Positions 55,145-63,552 of a stretch of 64,000 nucleotides of DNA are shown piece after piece. Under the pieces are notes generated by a model. The model saw only the letters and a program-made list of their open reading frames with translations, was not told where the DNA came from and ran no database searches. The stretch's first letter is position 1; each line of letters begins with the position of its first letter. A program made the position numbers and the translations under genes. The DNA comes from CAZCVI01 sp964502145 (GTDB taxonomy: Bacteria; Acidobacteriota; Aminicenantia; UBA2199), in the NCBI GenBank assembly GCA_964502145.1, contig CAZCVI010000007.1, forward strand, positions 62,001-126,000. The letters run 5' to 3'.

Positions 55145-56773
55145 ATGAAAATAGAACGTTTTTTTAATACAGCCGGGCCAATTATCCCAGAAGACCATTA
55201 TTTTATCGATCCATTGTTACGCATCAATCTGAACGAAATCCTCGGTCTGATCAATCAGAAAAAATACTTCATACTCCATGCACCGCGCCAAACGGGCAAA
55301 ACCTCTTATTTAATGGCGTTGATGGATTATCTCAATAAAGAGGGAAAATATACGGCTCTGTACTGCAATGTGGAAAGCGCGCAGGCGGCCAGGGAAAATG
55401 TTCAAGATGGAATCAGATCAATCATGGGGGCTCTGGCTGAAGATGCCCAAGAATACCTGGACGATTCTTTTTTAGAAGAGAAATGGGAAGAGGTCTTTGA
55501 TAAACGCGGGGGATTTTTAGCCCTTAAGTTCCTCCTGTCGCTCTGGTGCCAGAAGAAGAAGAAACCCGTGGTGTTGTTTATTGATGAAGTGGATGCATTG
55601 GTGGGCGATACTTTGATCGCGTTGCTTCGTCAGTTACGTAGAGGCTATGCCAGTCGTCCCACACGATTTCCCCAAAGTATTATTCTGTGTGGTGTCCGCG
55701 ATGTGCGCGATTATCGCATCCACTCGGATATAGAAAAAGCAGTGATCACAGGCGGTAGCGCCTTTAATATCAAATCGGAATCATTGAGACTGGGAAATTT
55801 TAACCCAGAGGAGATTAAACGGCTGTACCAACAACATACCAAAGAAACTGGACAGGTTTTCCATGACGATGTATTCCCGCTGGTCTGGGAATTAACTGAG
55901 GGCCAACCCTGGCTGGTTAACGCCTTGGCTTATGAAGTCACATACGAGATGAAGGATGGCCGGAACAGACAAAAAGAGATCAACGTGGCCATGATGAAAC
56001 AGGCTAAAGAGAATCTCATCTTAAGACGCGAGACCCATCTGGACCAATTAACCGATAAATTAAAAGAAGATCGAGTCAGACAAGTAATAACCCCCCTGCT
56101 CACTGGCCTGGGAAATATTGAAACGATTAAGGAAGATGATATTGACTATGTAGTCGATTTAGGCCTGATCAAACGAATACCAGAACTGGCGATTGCCAAC
56201 CGCATCTATCAAGAAATCATTCCGCGGCAACTCACTTACAGTGCTCAAATGACGATCCAACAGGAAGCCTCCTGGTATCAAAAACCAGATGGCCGTCTGG
56301 ATATGGATAAATTATTAACCGCTTTTCAAGAGTTCTTCAGGAAACATTTTGAAAGCTGGGTGGGTGGTTTTACCTATGCAGAAGCAGGCGCACAACTGTT
56401 ATTGCAAGCATTTTTAGCCCGCCTTGTTAATGGCGGCGGCAGAGTAGAACGGGAATATGGCCTCGGACGCATGCGCACCGATTTATTGGTGTTGTGGCCT
56501 TTAAATGTTAACCCAATTCTACCCAAAGACCACTATGCCCGCTTTGAACACGTGCAACAAGTAGTCATCGAATTAAAATTACAGCACACCAACACCCTGG
56601 CCGCTACCATTCAAAGCGGTTTGGCACAAACCGTTCAATACATGGATAAATGCGGCACGAAAGAAGGGTATCTATTGATTTTTAACTCCTCCCCCACCGC
56701 CACCTGGGAAGAAAAACTCTTCAAAAAAGAAGAGACCTTCAATGACATCCCCATTAAAATCTATGGCATGTAA
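55145..56773 (+). CDS. AAA-type ATPase fused to a PD-(D/E)XK nuclease-like domain, copy 2
   Basis: 542 aa, same length and motifs as copy 1: Walker A APRQTGKT, Walker B PVVLFIDEVDAL, nuclease motifs VEREYGLGRMRTD and VVIELKL. The first 160 or so coding bases and the last 600 or so are nearly identical to copy 1 (the last 200 residues differ only at FNDIPIK versus FNGIPIK). The middle (residues about 72-340) has many replacements, such as EDAQEYLDDSFLEEKWEEVFDKRG versus KDACQRLQDPFLEEKWQEVFAQRK. That mosaic suggests gene conversion at both ends or selection for variation in the middle. Both copies look functional. Confidence 0.88.
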   Translation: MKIERFFNTAGPIIPEDHYFIDPLLRINLNEILGLINQKKYFILHAPRQTGKTSYLMALMDYLNKEGKYTALYCNVESAQAARENVQDGIRSIMGALAEDAQEYLDDSFLEEKWEEVFDKRGGFLALKFLLSLWCQKKKKPVVLFIDEVDALVGDTLIALLRQLRRGYASRPTRFPQSIILCGVRDVRDYRIHSDIEKAVITGGSAFNIKSESLRLGNFNPEEIKRLYQQHTKETGQVFHDDVFPLVWELTEGQPWLVNALAYEVTYEMKDGRNRQKEINVAMMKQAKENLILRRETHLDQLTDKLKEDRVRQVITPLLTGLGNIETIKEDDIDYVVDLGLIKRIPELAIANRIYQEIIPRQLTYSAQMTIQQEASWYQKPDGRLDMDKLLTAFQEFFRKHFESWVGGFTYAEAGAQLLLQAFLARLVNGGGRVEREYGLGRMRTDLLVLWPLNVNPILPKDHYARFEHVQQVVIELKLQHTNTLAATIQSGLAQTVQYMDKCGTKEGYLLIFNSSPTATWEEKLFKKEETFNDIPIKIYGM

Positions 56774-56951
56774 CACCACCCGCCACGGTGTCATAAAAAA
56801 AAAATTTTTTTAAAAAAACCATTGACTTTTTAAGCCCAATTCTTTAAGATATAATCATACGTATTCAGCTTCTCATGGCGACTTGTTGAATGATGGCAGT
56901 GCAAGTCCAAAACCTGGACATGTTTTTTTACTCCCAATGGTTTCAGGGAGA

Positions 56952-57125
56952 AAAGAACAAGGAAACCAGGGAAAACAACAAGGAATCGAGGAAAAAGAAC
57001 GAAAAAACCAAGGAAAAGAACAGGGAAACGAGGGAAAGCGACAAAAGGCCCAGAGAAAAAGACAAGAAAACCAAGGAAAACAACAAAAAAACCAGGAAAA
57101 AAGATAAGGGAACCAGGGAAAAATA
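56952..57125 (+). repeat. 21-bp tandem repeat, about eight units
   Basis: A purine-rich stretch with a 21-bp period; read in the frame of 56890 it gives 7-residue units NKETREN, NKESRKK, NEKTKEK, NRETRES, DKRPREK, DKKTKEN, NKKTRKK, DKGTREK. Units diverge by several bases. The surrounding 625-bp gap (56774-57398) otherwise shows only a TATAAT (56850-56855) with a poor -35 and the promoter at 57331. The plus frame is open from an ATG at 56890 to 57402, but the sequence after the repeat is not protein-like, so I do not call a gene. Confidence 0.65.
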
Positions 57126-57330
57126 CAAAAACACCACTACAATGACAGAGTTTACCCTCACACTTGACCATTTCACTTCAACCCAGAGACATATTGGTCG
57201 TGATAGTCCAAAAAATTCACGGGATATCACTCGCTTTTTTATTTTTCTAACCACTTCACCTCCACACTTCATCACTTCGATCTTTCCCCTCCTGCATTCA
57301 CCAGTAAAAATACAAAACAAGCGGCAACTT

Positions 57331-57359
57331 TTGACATCATCACCAGAACATGGTACACT
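57331..57359 (+). promoter_or_regulatory. promoter of the degenerate trypsin-like gene
   Basis: TTGACA (57331-57336), 17-bp spacer, TACACT (57354-57359) preceded by TGG, an extended -10 as in the family-2 promoters. There is no convincing TGCACAA box. The ATG follows at 57399 with GGAG upstream. Confidence 0.6.
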
Positions 57360-57398
57360 TTACTCTTATTTAAAACATATATCAAAGCGGAGCGAAAC

Positions 57399-58451
57399 AT
57401 GATCGAGAATAAAAAATCACCTTTCAGCTTATCCATAGAAGCACTGGAACAAGAACTACTGGCCCGAAGCTCACAGATACCCAGTGAAAGACTATTCCTA
57501 TTCAACGACACGGAAGGAACCACTTCCCGCCACAACATCATGAAAGAAATAAAAAAATCCCTCCTCTCCCCCCCTGCACTTAATTCGGCTCTGGCAGATA
57601 TCAATACTTATGACCTGGCTAAAATACTGGTATTCAAAACCAAACCAGGCATGGACTGCACACGCGGCAATCTAGCGGAAGATATTTTAGATTGTTATGA
57701 AATTACCGACGCCCCTATCCTCAATAATACTCTTTCCGTGGCCGCACTATGCAATGCAGACGATTTGCACGAAACCAGCCACGGTCACACATCTCTTAAA
57801 ACCAAAAACTACGGCAAAACCTTTAACCTGTGCGAACTGGAACCCTTTCGCGACCAACCCATCGCCACCGGTAATATAGGGACCGGTTTTTTGCTGTCCG
57901 AAGATATTCTCGCCACCACTAACCGCTGGATAGAGCAAAACAATCTGACCCACTTGCGTGTCCTCTTTGGCTATTCCATGACAGATATCGGCTCCCCCAA
58001 CACTACTTTCCAAGCCGAAGACATCTATCACGTTCGCAACATTATCCAACAGGGCTCCTCCCTTCAAGGCGACGATTGGGTTTTGCTAAAACTGGACCGC
58101 AAGGTGACCGGATATAAAAAAGTCGTGCTCTCCAAAACAAAGATATCTTCTGATCAGGAAATATATGTGATCGGGCACCCGCTGGGCTTACCATTAAAGT
58201 ACTCGGCAGGCGCATTCGTGGAAGAGACCCACGATTCTTCATTTACAGTTAACCTAAACATTTATGCCCCTTCCAGCGGTTCCCCCGTATTTGACCAAAA
58301 CACCCACCACGTCATCGGCATAGTCGTCAGTTCCAATCGGCCTAATTTTATTTGGACAGGAAATGGCTGGTTGTCTGTCAACTCCCCGGACGGAACAAAA
58401 ATCACCTGCGCGCTAATTCCTGAAAAACTCCTTGATTTAGCAAAAGCATAA
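57399..58451 (+). CDS. trypsin-like protein with the catalytic histidine lost
   Basis: 350 aa, paralog of the protease at 40224-41456. It shares the N-terminal helical domain (IEALEQELLARSSQI...NIMKEIKKSL versus FEELDRELIARGAQKI...EIMARIKKL) and the start of the protease domain (KTFNLCELEPFRDQPIATG). At the catalytic His the paralog reads VVATAGHFL and this protein ILATTNRWI, so His is replaced by Arg. Asp is kept (GDDWVLLKLD) and Ser is kept, but its loop reads APSSGSPVF in place of GNSGSPVF, so the oxyanion glycine is also changed. Probably a pseudoprotease, perhaps a binding or regulatory partner. IYVIGHPLGLPLKYSAG is well conserved. The intact 350-codon frame argues against simple decay. 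It stands alone here with no CHAT gene behind it. Confidence 0.87.
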   Translation: MIENKKSPFSLSIEALEQELLARSSQIPSERLFLFNDTEGTTSRHNIMKEIKKSLLSPPALNSALADINTYDLAKILVFKTKPGMDCTRGNLAEDILDCYEITDAPILNNTLSVAALCNADDLHETSHGHTSLKTKNYGKTFNLCELEPFRDQPIATGNIGTGFLLSEDILATTNRWIEQNNLTHLRVLFGYSMTDIGSPNTTFQAEDIYHVRNIIQQGSSLQGDDWVLLKLDRKVTGYKKVVLSKTKISSDQEIYVIGHPLGLPLKYSAGAFVEETHDSSFTVNLNIYAPSSGSPVFDQNTHHVIGIVVSSNRPNFIWTGNGWLSVNSPDGTKITCALIPEKLLDLAKA

Positions 58452-58572
58452 ACGACTGACAACATACCGTCACCCAGACTGAAGGAAATCGTCTGCATTC
58501 AATCCAACACCCCGGAGTTTTCTCTCCTAACGTCCTAGTTTCTTAACTTCCTAACCTCCATCTTTTTTTTTG

Positions 58573-58636
58573 ATAGACTATTTTGCATGATTTATGGACT
58601 ATTTTTATTGCGACGCGTACAAAGTTCCCCTATAAT
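58573..58636 (+). promoter_or_regulatory. family-1 promoter of the small beta-protein gene
   Basis: GACTATTTTGCATG (58576) and GACTATTTTTATTGC (58597), exactly 21 bp apart. TATAAT at 58631-58636 starts 37 bp after the second repeat begins (ATGG at 58594). The ATG at 58672 lies 36 bp after the -10 and has CAGGAGGTAATAAA before it. The rest of the 220-bp gap 58452-58671 is featureless. Confidence 0.7.
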
Positions 58637-58671
58637 CATGCCATAACATATAAATTACAGGAGGTAATAAA

Positions 58672-59010
58672 ATGGCAAGTCAAGCCGAGGTTATAGTAAA
58701 AAACAAATTGAATGTAGGCGGTCTCAACGTGAACCGCAAAATCGAGAATGGTCCAATTGATTATAATACGACCATTGCAATTGGCGCAAATGAAAACATC
58801 CCGCTATTGAGCACAGATGTTCAATTGGTCATCAACACCCCAGAAGGACGGGATACCAAAGAGTGCCTTCTCAAGTTAAGATCATCCGTGGATATGGCCG
58901 TGACATTTTCCAGAACCAATTCAAACTGGACATTTCAAATTATTCCCAACAGTTTACCACCAGATATTCCCCTGGCAGTAAACATCAGCGTGGGCGAAGA
59001 CGAACCGTGA
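58672..59010 (+). CDS. small beta-rich protein, 112 aa
   Basis: MASQAEVIVKNKLNVGGLNVNRKIENG... No family recognised. Alternating hydrophobic strands (VIVKNKL, VQLVINTP, VDMAVTFSRTNSNWTFQIIP, LAVNISVG) suggest a single all-beta domain of immunoglobulin type. No signal peptide or membrane segment. It resembles the protein at 59523 in its start (VIVKNKL versus ITVENKL), the NW/NF motif and the LP(P/E) turn before the last strand. It has a strong ribosome site and the family-1 promoter shared with the VWA/tubulin operon and the AraC-type gene, so it is probably expressed with that machinery and could be a soluble subunit or ligand of it (inference). Confidence 0.8.
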   Translation: MASQAEVIVKNKLNVGGLNVNRKIENGPIDYNTTIAIGANENIPLLSTDVQLVINTPEGRDTKECLLKLRSSVDMAVTFSRTNSNWTFQIIPNSLPPDIPLAVNISVGEDEP

Positions 59011-59089
59011 TCAGTAAAAAAACAACATGGCAGAACTAGGGTAGAAATCACCAAAACCGAAACCTAAAAAAAAGCGGAAACAAACCAAA

Positions 59090-59350
59090 ATGACACACGT
59101 CCCCTCTCTCCCCCTGATATTCGGTTTTAAAACAAAGAATTCTCCCCGTTCGTTAAAACAAGCACCCAGCCAAAACGTGTGGGCACTTGTGAGGTTAGAC
59201 CGTAAAGTGGAGGAGCGGCAGGTAATGCCATTATCCCAAGGCAAAGTTCCCTGCCGCTTCCCACTCTTTACGATTATTTGGCACCCAGGGGGATGGCGGT
59301 CAGACTATAGACTTCCCCACCCCCTGTTTTCACCGCCTTACATACTTCAG
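59090..59350 (+). pseudogene. decayed fragment of a trypsin-like protease
   Basis: Translation of this frame gives LIFGFKTKN, then VWALVRLDRKVEERQVMPLSQGKV and LFTIIWHPGG. These line up in order with VVFGYKMEN, DWGLLRLDRKVEGQYIAKLAQSL and IYTIGHPAGLPLKF of the intact protease at 40224. The region between VFGY and the Asp motif is shortened, the catalytic Asp is replaced (NVW for PDW), and sequence after HPGG loses similarity, probably by frameshift. There is no His or Ser part. It lies between the two small beta-protein genes. Confidence 0.6.
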
Positions 59351-59522
59351 GCGGGAAAAAATAACTGGAAACAAAAGTCGCAGGCGCGAAGCCAACAAAT
59401 CCCATCACAATACTTAAAAAAAGCAGGAGAATGCCTTATGAATAAAAGACTAAGTGTCAGTTATGCAATGTTGAAGATTATTATATTGAAGCTAAAAAAA
59501 AAACGATGAAGGATGCGGAACA

Positions 59523-59918
59523 ATGATCAAAGGAACTAAAATCACGGTTGAAAATAAACTGATTGCTGAAAAAAGAGATATCAATATCTACCACCATTCC
59601 TCACGGGGCGCGCATCTGATTAGCTATGACAGATCTTTGGAGATTTACCTAAAAACCGATATTGAAAACGATTACCTGCACATTTCCGTGGTCAGTGGTC
59701 CGGGACATTTAAAAAATAGGAGCGTGGTCAATTTACCCTCATGGGCCAATTTTGAATTTTTCCTGGACGGTAAGGTTACCATCAATCATGCCAATAATCG
59801 CATCCTGGTGGTTATCCCTCCCGGTCTACCAGAATGGCAAGTGCGGGTGATACGCCCTTATGACGGGGATTATGGAGAAGATCACATCATCATCGGCGAT
59901 GAAATTGGTCTAATATAA
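59523..59918 (+). CDS. small beta-rich protein, 131 aa, paralog of the one at 58672
   Basis: MIKGTKITVENKLIAEKRDINIYHHSS... Strand-rich (LEIYLKTD, LHISVVSG, NFEFFLDGKVTIN, RILVVIPPGLPEWQVRVIRP). Weak similarity to the 112-aa protein in start, central strands and the final turn. No signal peptide, no known family. Start chosen at the ATG at 59523 after AAGGATGCGGAACA, which is a modest ribosome site. It may be read from the family-1 promoter 0.9 kb upstream, across the protease fossil, since no other promoter is visible. Confidence 0.72.
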   Translation: MIKGTKITVENKLIAEKRDINIYHHSSRGAHLISYDRSLEIYLKTDIENDYLHISVVSGPGHLKNRSVVNLPSWANFEFFLDGKVTINHANNRILVVIPPGLPEWQVRVIRPYDGDYGEDHIIIGDEIGLI

Positions 59919-59996
59919 CACCATGGAAAGGGTTAACTTCCCCAACCGGTAGGGTCAAACAGAAAGGTGAGGATAAGGATAGGAGAAAGGAAGGGA

Positions 59997-60042
59997 AAGG
60001 TTAAGGTCGGGAAAACAACAGAACTATCTCGACCTTAACCTT
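59997..60042. terminator. 13-bp perfect-stem hairpin after the small beta-protein genes
   Basis: AAGGTTAAGGTCG (59997-60009), 20-base loop, CGACCTTAACCTT (60030-60042), followed by ATTCTCC. The stem is strong but the T tract is weak. It lies in the 349-bp gap 59919-60267 between the beta-protein gene and the kinase; the rest of the gap is AG-rich sequence and the kinase promoter. Confidence 0.55.
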
Positions 60043-60194
60043 ATTCTCCATCATCCAATTTATAGTGCAAAAAACAGAAGCCCAACACAGAACCAGTCAA
60101 TTTTTGAAATTTCTCTTGAAAAAAAAAGCGTTTTCCTTTACAATAGGGATTCAGTAAAATTTTTATTGTCTGACAAAAGCGAAAAGGGAGTATC

Positions 60195-60226
60195 TTGTCT
60201 CAGCCCAATAGACGATGTGATATAAT
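60195..60226 (+). promoter_or_regulatory. extended -10 promoter of the hybrid kinase gene
   Basis: TGATATAAT gives a perfect TATAAT (60221-60226) with the TGn extension. The best -35 is TTGTCT (60195-60200) at a long 20-bp spacing, so the extended -10 probably does the work. 41 bp before the ATG. Confidence 0.5.
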
Positions 60227-60267
60227 CGTCCTCTGACCAAACCTACTCCTAAAGGAGGTAACATCCC

Positions 60268-62679
60268 ATGCCTACACCTGCCAATCCCCTGCTCTTGGTC
60301 ATTGATGACGAGAAACCCATTCGTCAAAGTATCCGGTATTATCTGGAAGATTGCAATTATGGCATTGAAGAAGCAGAGAATGGCCATATCGGCATACAGA
60401 AATTCAACCAGTTAAAACCAGACCTGGTCCTGGTCGATTTAAGAATGCCCGAACTGGATGGCATAGAAGTCTTAAAAGTCGTGACCCGCGAATCACCCCA
60501 CACGCCGATTCTCGTAATGTCCGGTACGGGTGTTATCGGCGACGCCGTCGAAGCGCTACGCCTGGGTGCTTGGGATTACCTTTTCAAACCATTCGAAGAT
60601 TTAACCGTGTTGCGTCATGCCATTGAAAAAGCATTGGAACGAACACGCCTCATTCGCGAAAATCTGGCTTACCAGCACCAACTCGAAGCCATTGTCGCCC
60701 AACGCACCCAAGAATTGGACTTCGCAGCCAAAGAATGGCGCAAAAGCGAGGAAAAATACCGGCTCCTGGTCGAAAATCAACAAGATATGATCATCAAATT
60801 CGACACCCAGGGCCGCTTGCTCTTTGTCAGCCCCACCTATTGCAGAAACTTTGGCAAATCCCAGGAAGAACTACTCGGTCAATCCTTTATGCCCCTTATT
60901 CACCTCGACGATCACGCTAAAGTAAAACAATCCATTGAAGACGTCTATAAACCACCTTATTCAACCTCAGTGGAAGCACGTTCCCTGACCACCGAAGGCT
61001 GGCGCTGGCAAGCCTGGTTAAATACAGCCGTTCTGAATAAAGAGCAAGAAGTTCTGACCATTATCTCGGTGGGTCGCGATATTAGCGCGCGAAAACAGGC
61101 CGAAGCAGAACGAGAACGCCTGGAAATGGCAGTGGAACAAGCCTCGGAAATTATCTTCATCACCGATACCAACGGCACTATCATTTATGCAAACCCCGCC
61201 TTTTCCACCATCACCGGATACTCCAAGCAAGAAGCCATCGGTCAAAACCCACGTTTGTTAAAAAGCGGCAAACAAGACCCCGATTTTTACCTCGATTTGT
61301 GGTCCACCATTACCAGTGGCAAAACCTGGACCGGTCAGATCGTCAATCGTAAAAAGGACGGCTCTTTATATACCGAGGATGCCACGATTACTCCTATTCG
61401 CTCCTATTCCGGCGAAATTGTCAGTTTTGTGGCAGTCAAACGTGATATCACCGAAGAACTAAAATTGCAAGCCCAGTTGCATCTCGCGCAAAAAATGGAG
61501 GCTATTGCCAGTTTAACAGGCGGTATTGCCCATGATTTTAACAATCTCCTGACTGTGATCAATGGTCACGCTGAAATCGCCATGGTAAAACTGCAAAAAG
61601 GACAACCCGTACTCCGCGATGTTCAAGCCATCATGCAGGCTGGAGAACGTGCGGAAAATTTAACCCGACAACTCCTCACCTTTAGCCGCAAACAAATCTA
61701 CACTCCCAAAGTGATTGATATTAATTTCGTGATCAACCAGTTGGAAAAAATACTCCATCGTTTAATCAGCGAAGAGATTCACCTTGAAATAAATTTCGCC
61801 GCCGATATCCCACCCATTAAGGCGGACCCCGGACAAATCGAACAAATATTGATGAATCTGATCGTCAATGCCAGGGATGCTATTCTGGAAAATACCAGCC
61901 CCGGCAATGACAAACGAATTCTTATTGAAACTCATCGGATTTACCTCGATGAATCCTTTGTGGCCGATCATGTCGGCAGCCACATCGGCTTACATGTCGC
62001 CCTCATTGTCAGCGACACTGGTATTGGCATGGATGACGCGATAAAGGAAAAAATCTTCGAACCTTTTTTTACCACCAAGGAGAAAGGAAAAGGCACCGGT
62101 CTGGGTTTGTCCACCGTGTATGGGATTATCAAACAGAACAACGGCAGTATCTTTCTCTATAGCGAACCCAATATCGGCACTACCTTTAAAATCTATTGGC
62201 CTTCCACGGAAGAACAACACGCGCCAGAGGTCATCATTGAAAAAAACCACCTCGCGCTCACCGGAACCGAAACCATTTTACTGGTCGAAGACGACGATGC
62301 AGTACGGACGTTTGCCTTGGATGCACTCACAGAAATGGGATACCACGTTTTTGAAGCCGCCAATGGAAAAATAGCCTATCACATGATTCAAGAAAAGCAA
62401 ATGGTTCCCGATTTGTTGCTCACCGATCTGGTTATGCCCGAAATGAACGGGAAAGAACTCTCTGAAAAGTTGCGCGAAATGATGCCCAGCTTAAAGATTC
62501 TCCTCGCTTCCGGGTACACCGATAATCGTATTCTTAAACGAGATGAACTCGGTGAAGGTGTCTATTATATTCAAAAGCCCTATTCATATCAATCATTGGC
62601 AGCCAAAATCAGGGAGATACTCGATGAATCAACCAAAGAATCCACCTATGCATTAATTAACGAGCAGGTATCTTCATAA
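60268..62679 (+). CDS. hybrid sensor histidine kinase, REC-PAS-PAS-HisKA-HATPase-REC
   Basis: 803 aa, cytoplasmic, start after AAAGGAGGTAAC. An N-terminal receiver domain (LLLVIDDE, phospho-Asp in VDLRMPELDG near residue 55, Lys in LFKPFE) is followed by a short coiled coil, PAS 1 (from YRLLVENQQDMIIKFD) and PAS 2 (from LEMAVEQASEIIFITDTNG, ending VAVKRDITEE). HisKA follows with the phospho-His in GGIAHDFNNLL. The ATPase has QILMNLIVNARDAI (N box), VSDTGIGMD (G1), IFEPFFTTK (F) and GKGTGLGLSTVYG (G2). The C-terminal receiver has phospho-Asp in LTDLVMPEMNG. No membrane segment, so it senses an internal signal through PAS. The sandwiched receiver layout fits a phosphorelay that takes input from another kinase. 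No output regulator is adjacent. Confidence 0.93.
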   Translation: MPTPANPLLLVIDDEKPIRQSIRYYLEDCNYGIEEAENGHIGIQKFNQLKPDLVLVDLRMPELDGIEVLKVVTRESPHTPILVMSGTGVIGDAVEALRLGAWDYLFKPFEDLTVLRHAIEKALERTRLIRENLAYQHQLEAIVAQRTQELDFAAKEWRKSEEKYRLLVENQQDMIIKFDTQGRLLFVSPTYCRNFGKSQEELLGQSFMPLIHLDDHAKVKQSIEDVYKPPYSTSVEARSLTTEGWRWQAWLNTAVLNKEQEVLTIISVGRDISARKQAEAERERLEMAVEQASEIIFITDTNGTIIYANPAFSTITGYSKQEAIGQNPRLLKSGKQDPDFYLDLWSTITSGKTWTGQIVNRKKDGSLYTEDATITPIRSYSGEIVSFVAVKRDITEELKLQAQLHLAQKMEAIASLTGGIAHDFNNLLTVINGHAEIAMVKLQKGQPVLRDVQAIMQAGERAENLTRQLLTFSRKQIYTPKVIDINFVINQLEKILHRLISEEIHLEINFAADIPPIKADPGQIEQILMNLIVNARDAILENTSPGNDKRILIETHRIYLDESFVADHVGSHIGLHVALIVSDTGIGMDDAIKEKIFEPFFTTKEKGKGTGLGLSTVYGIIKQNNGSIFLYSEPNIGTTFKIYWPSTEEQHAPEVIIEKNHLALTGTETILLVEDDDAVRTFALDALTEMGYHVFEAANGKIAYHMIQEKQMVPDLLLTDLVMPEMNGKELSEKLREMMPSLKILLASGYTDNRILKRDELGEGVYYIQKPYSYQSLAAKIREILDESTKESTYALINEQVSS

Positions 62680-62775
62680 TGCCAGTCAGCGCGAATTTTT
62701 TAAAGCAACCGGTGCCGCCACCCAAAACGAATGGCTCTGTTCACATTTAAAAATAAACATTAAAAGAGGTAAATC

Positions 62776-63534
62776 ATGGTTAATTCATTTCAATTCAAGC
62801 AAAAAATACAAACGCGACAACCCATGATCGGGTCCATGCTGACACTTGACAGCAGCGAGGTTGCCGAGATTTATGCAGCAGCCGGTTATGATTGGTTATT
62901 CGTGGATATGGAACACTCGACCCTGGACCCCAAAAGTGCGCAACGGATTCTACAGGCCGTCGGTAATAGTTGTCCCTGCGTGTTACGGCCCCCATGTTTT
63001 GATGAAGCATGGATCAAAAAGACTTTGGATACTGGCGCAGCCGGGATTCTTCTCCCCCGGGTGAATTCAGCAGCCCAAGCCCAACAAATACTCCGTTTTT
63101 GCAAATACCCGCCCACCGGGTGTCGCAGTGTTGGACTGACCCGCGCCCAGGGTTACGGTACCCAGTTTGAAGAGTATTTAGCCCACGCTAACCACGATAT
63201 TGCCGTTATTATTCAAATCGAAGATATCGCTGCCATTAATAATATAGAGGAAATCGTTGCCGTTCCCGGTATTGATGCCCTGTTTATTGGTCCTTATGAT
63301 CTTTCTGGCAGCATGGGCAAAACAGGACAGGTTAAAGACCCCGAAGTGCTGGCACAAATTGAAAAAGTACGCCGCGCCGGTTTAGAAGCAGGCTTGGCCG
63401 TGGGCATTTTTACAGTCAACCCCGCAGATGTAAAATCTTTGCTTCAACAAGGATTTACTTTGATTACAGTGGGCGTGGACACCTCTATCCTTTCCAAAAC
63501 ATTAAAAGAAACCCTCCAACTCATCCGCAATTAA
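62776..63534 (+). CDS. HpcH/HpaI-family aldolase
   Basis: 252 aa, full length for the family. Class II pyruvate-dependent aldolases of this type cleave or form 2-oxo-hydroxy acids with a divalent metal. Seen here: LFVDMEHSTLD (general base His in the MEH motif), the GAAGILLPRVN strand, RAQGYGTQ, the metal-ligand Glu in IQIED and Asp in IGPYDLSGSMG. The substrate cannot be told from sequence; 2-dehydro-3-deoxyglucarate-type or 4-hydroxy-2-oxoheptanedioate-type activity are both possible. Ribosome site AAAGAGGTAAATC. It follows the kinase by 96 bp, in which no clear promoter or terminator is seen. Confidence 0.93.
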   Translation: MVNSFQFKQKIQTRQPMIGSMLTLDSSEVAEIYAAAGYDWLFVDMEHSTLDPKSAQRILQAVGNSCPCVLRPPCFDEAWIKKTLDTGAAGILLPRVNSAAQAQQILRFCKYPPTGCRSVGLTRAQGYGTQFEEYLAHANHDIAVIIQIEDIAAINNIEEIVAVPGIDALFIGPYDLSGSMGKTGQVKDPEVLAQIEKVRRAGLEAGLAVGIFTVNPADVKSLLQQGFTLITVGVDTSILSKTLKETLQLIRN

Positions 63535-63552
63535 ACCCAATATTAGGCCATT

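Noticed and set aside
56890..57402. 170-codon plus-strand frame across the 21-bp repeat, and 110-125-codon minus-strand frames there
   Set aside because: They stay open because the repeat lacks stops; flanking parts are not protein-like, the three frames are equally open, and no ribosome site supports any start.
58672..59918. Small beta proteins as bacterial gasdermins activated by the nearby proteases
   Set aside because: At 112 and 131 residues they are less than half the size of bacterial gasdermins and lack a membrane-inserting amphipathic region that I can see.
60268..63534. Kinase and aldolase as part of the CHAT/VWA system
   Set aside because: Neither has a family-1 or family-2 promoter, both are common families, and a hairpin separates them from the accessory region; they read as ordinary neighbours.
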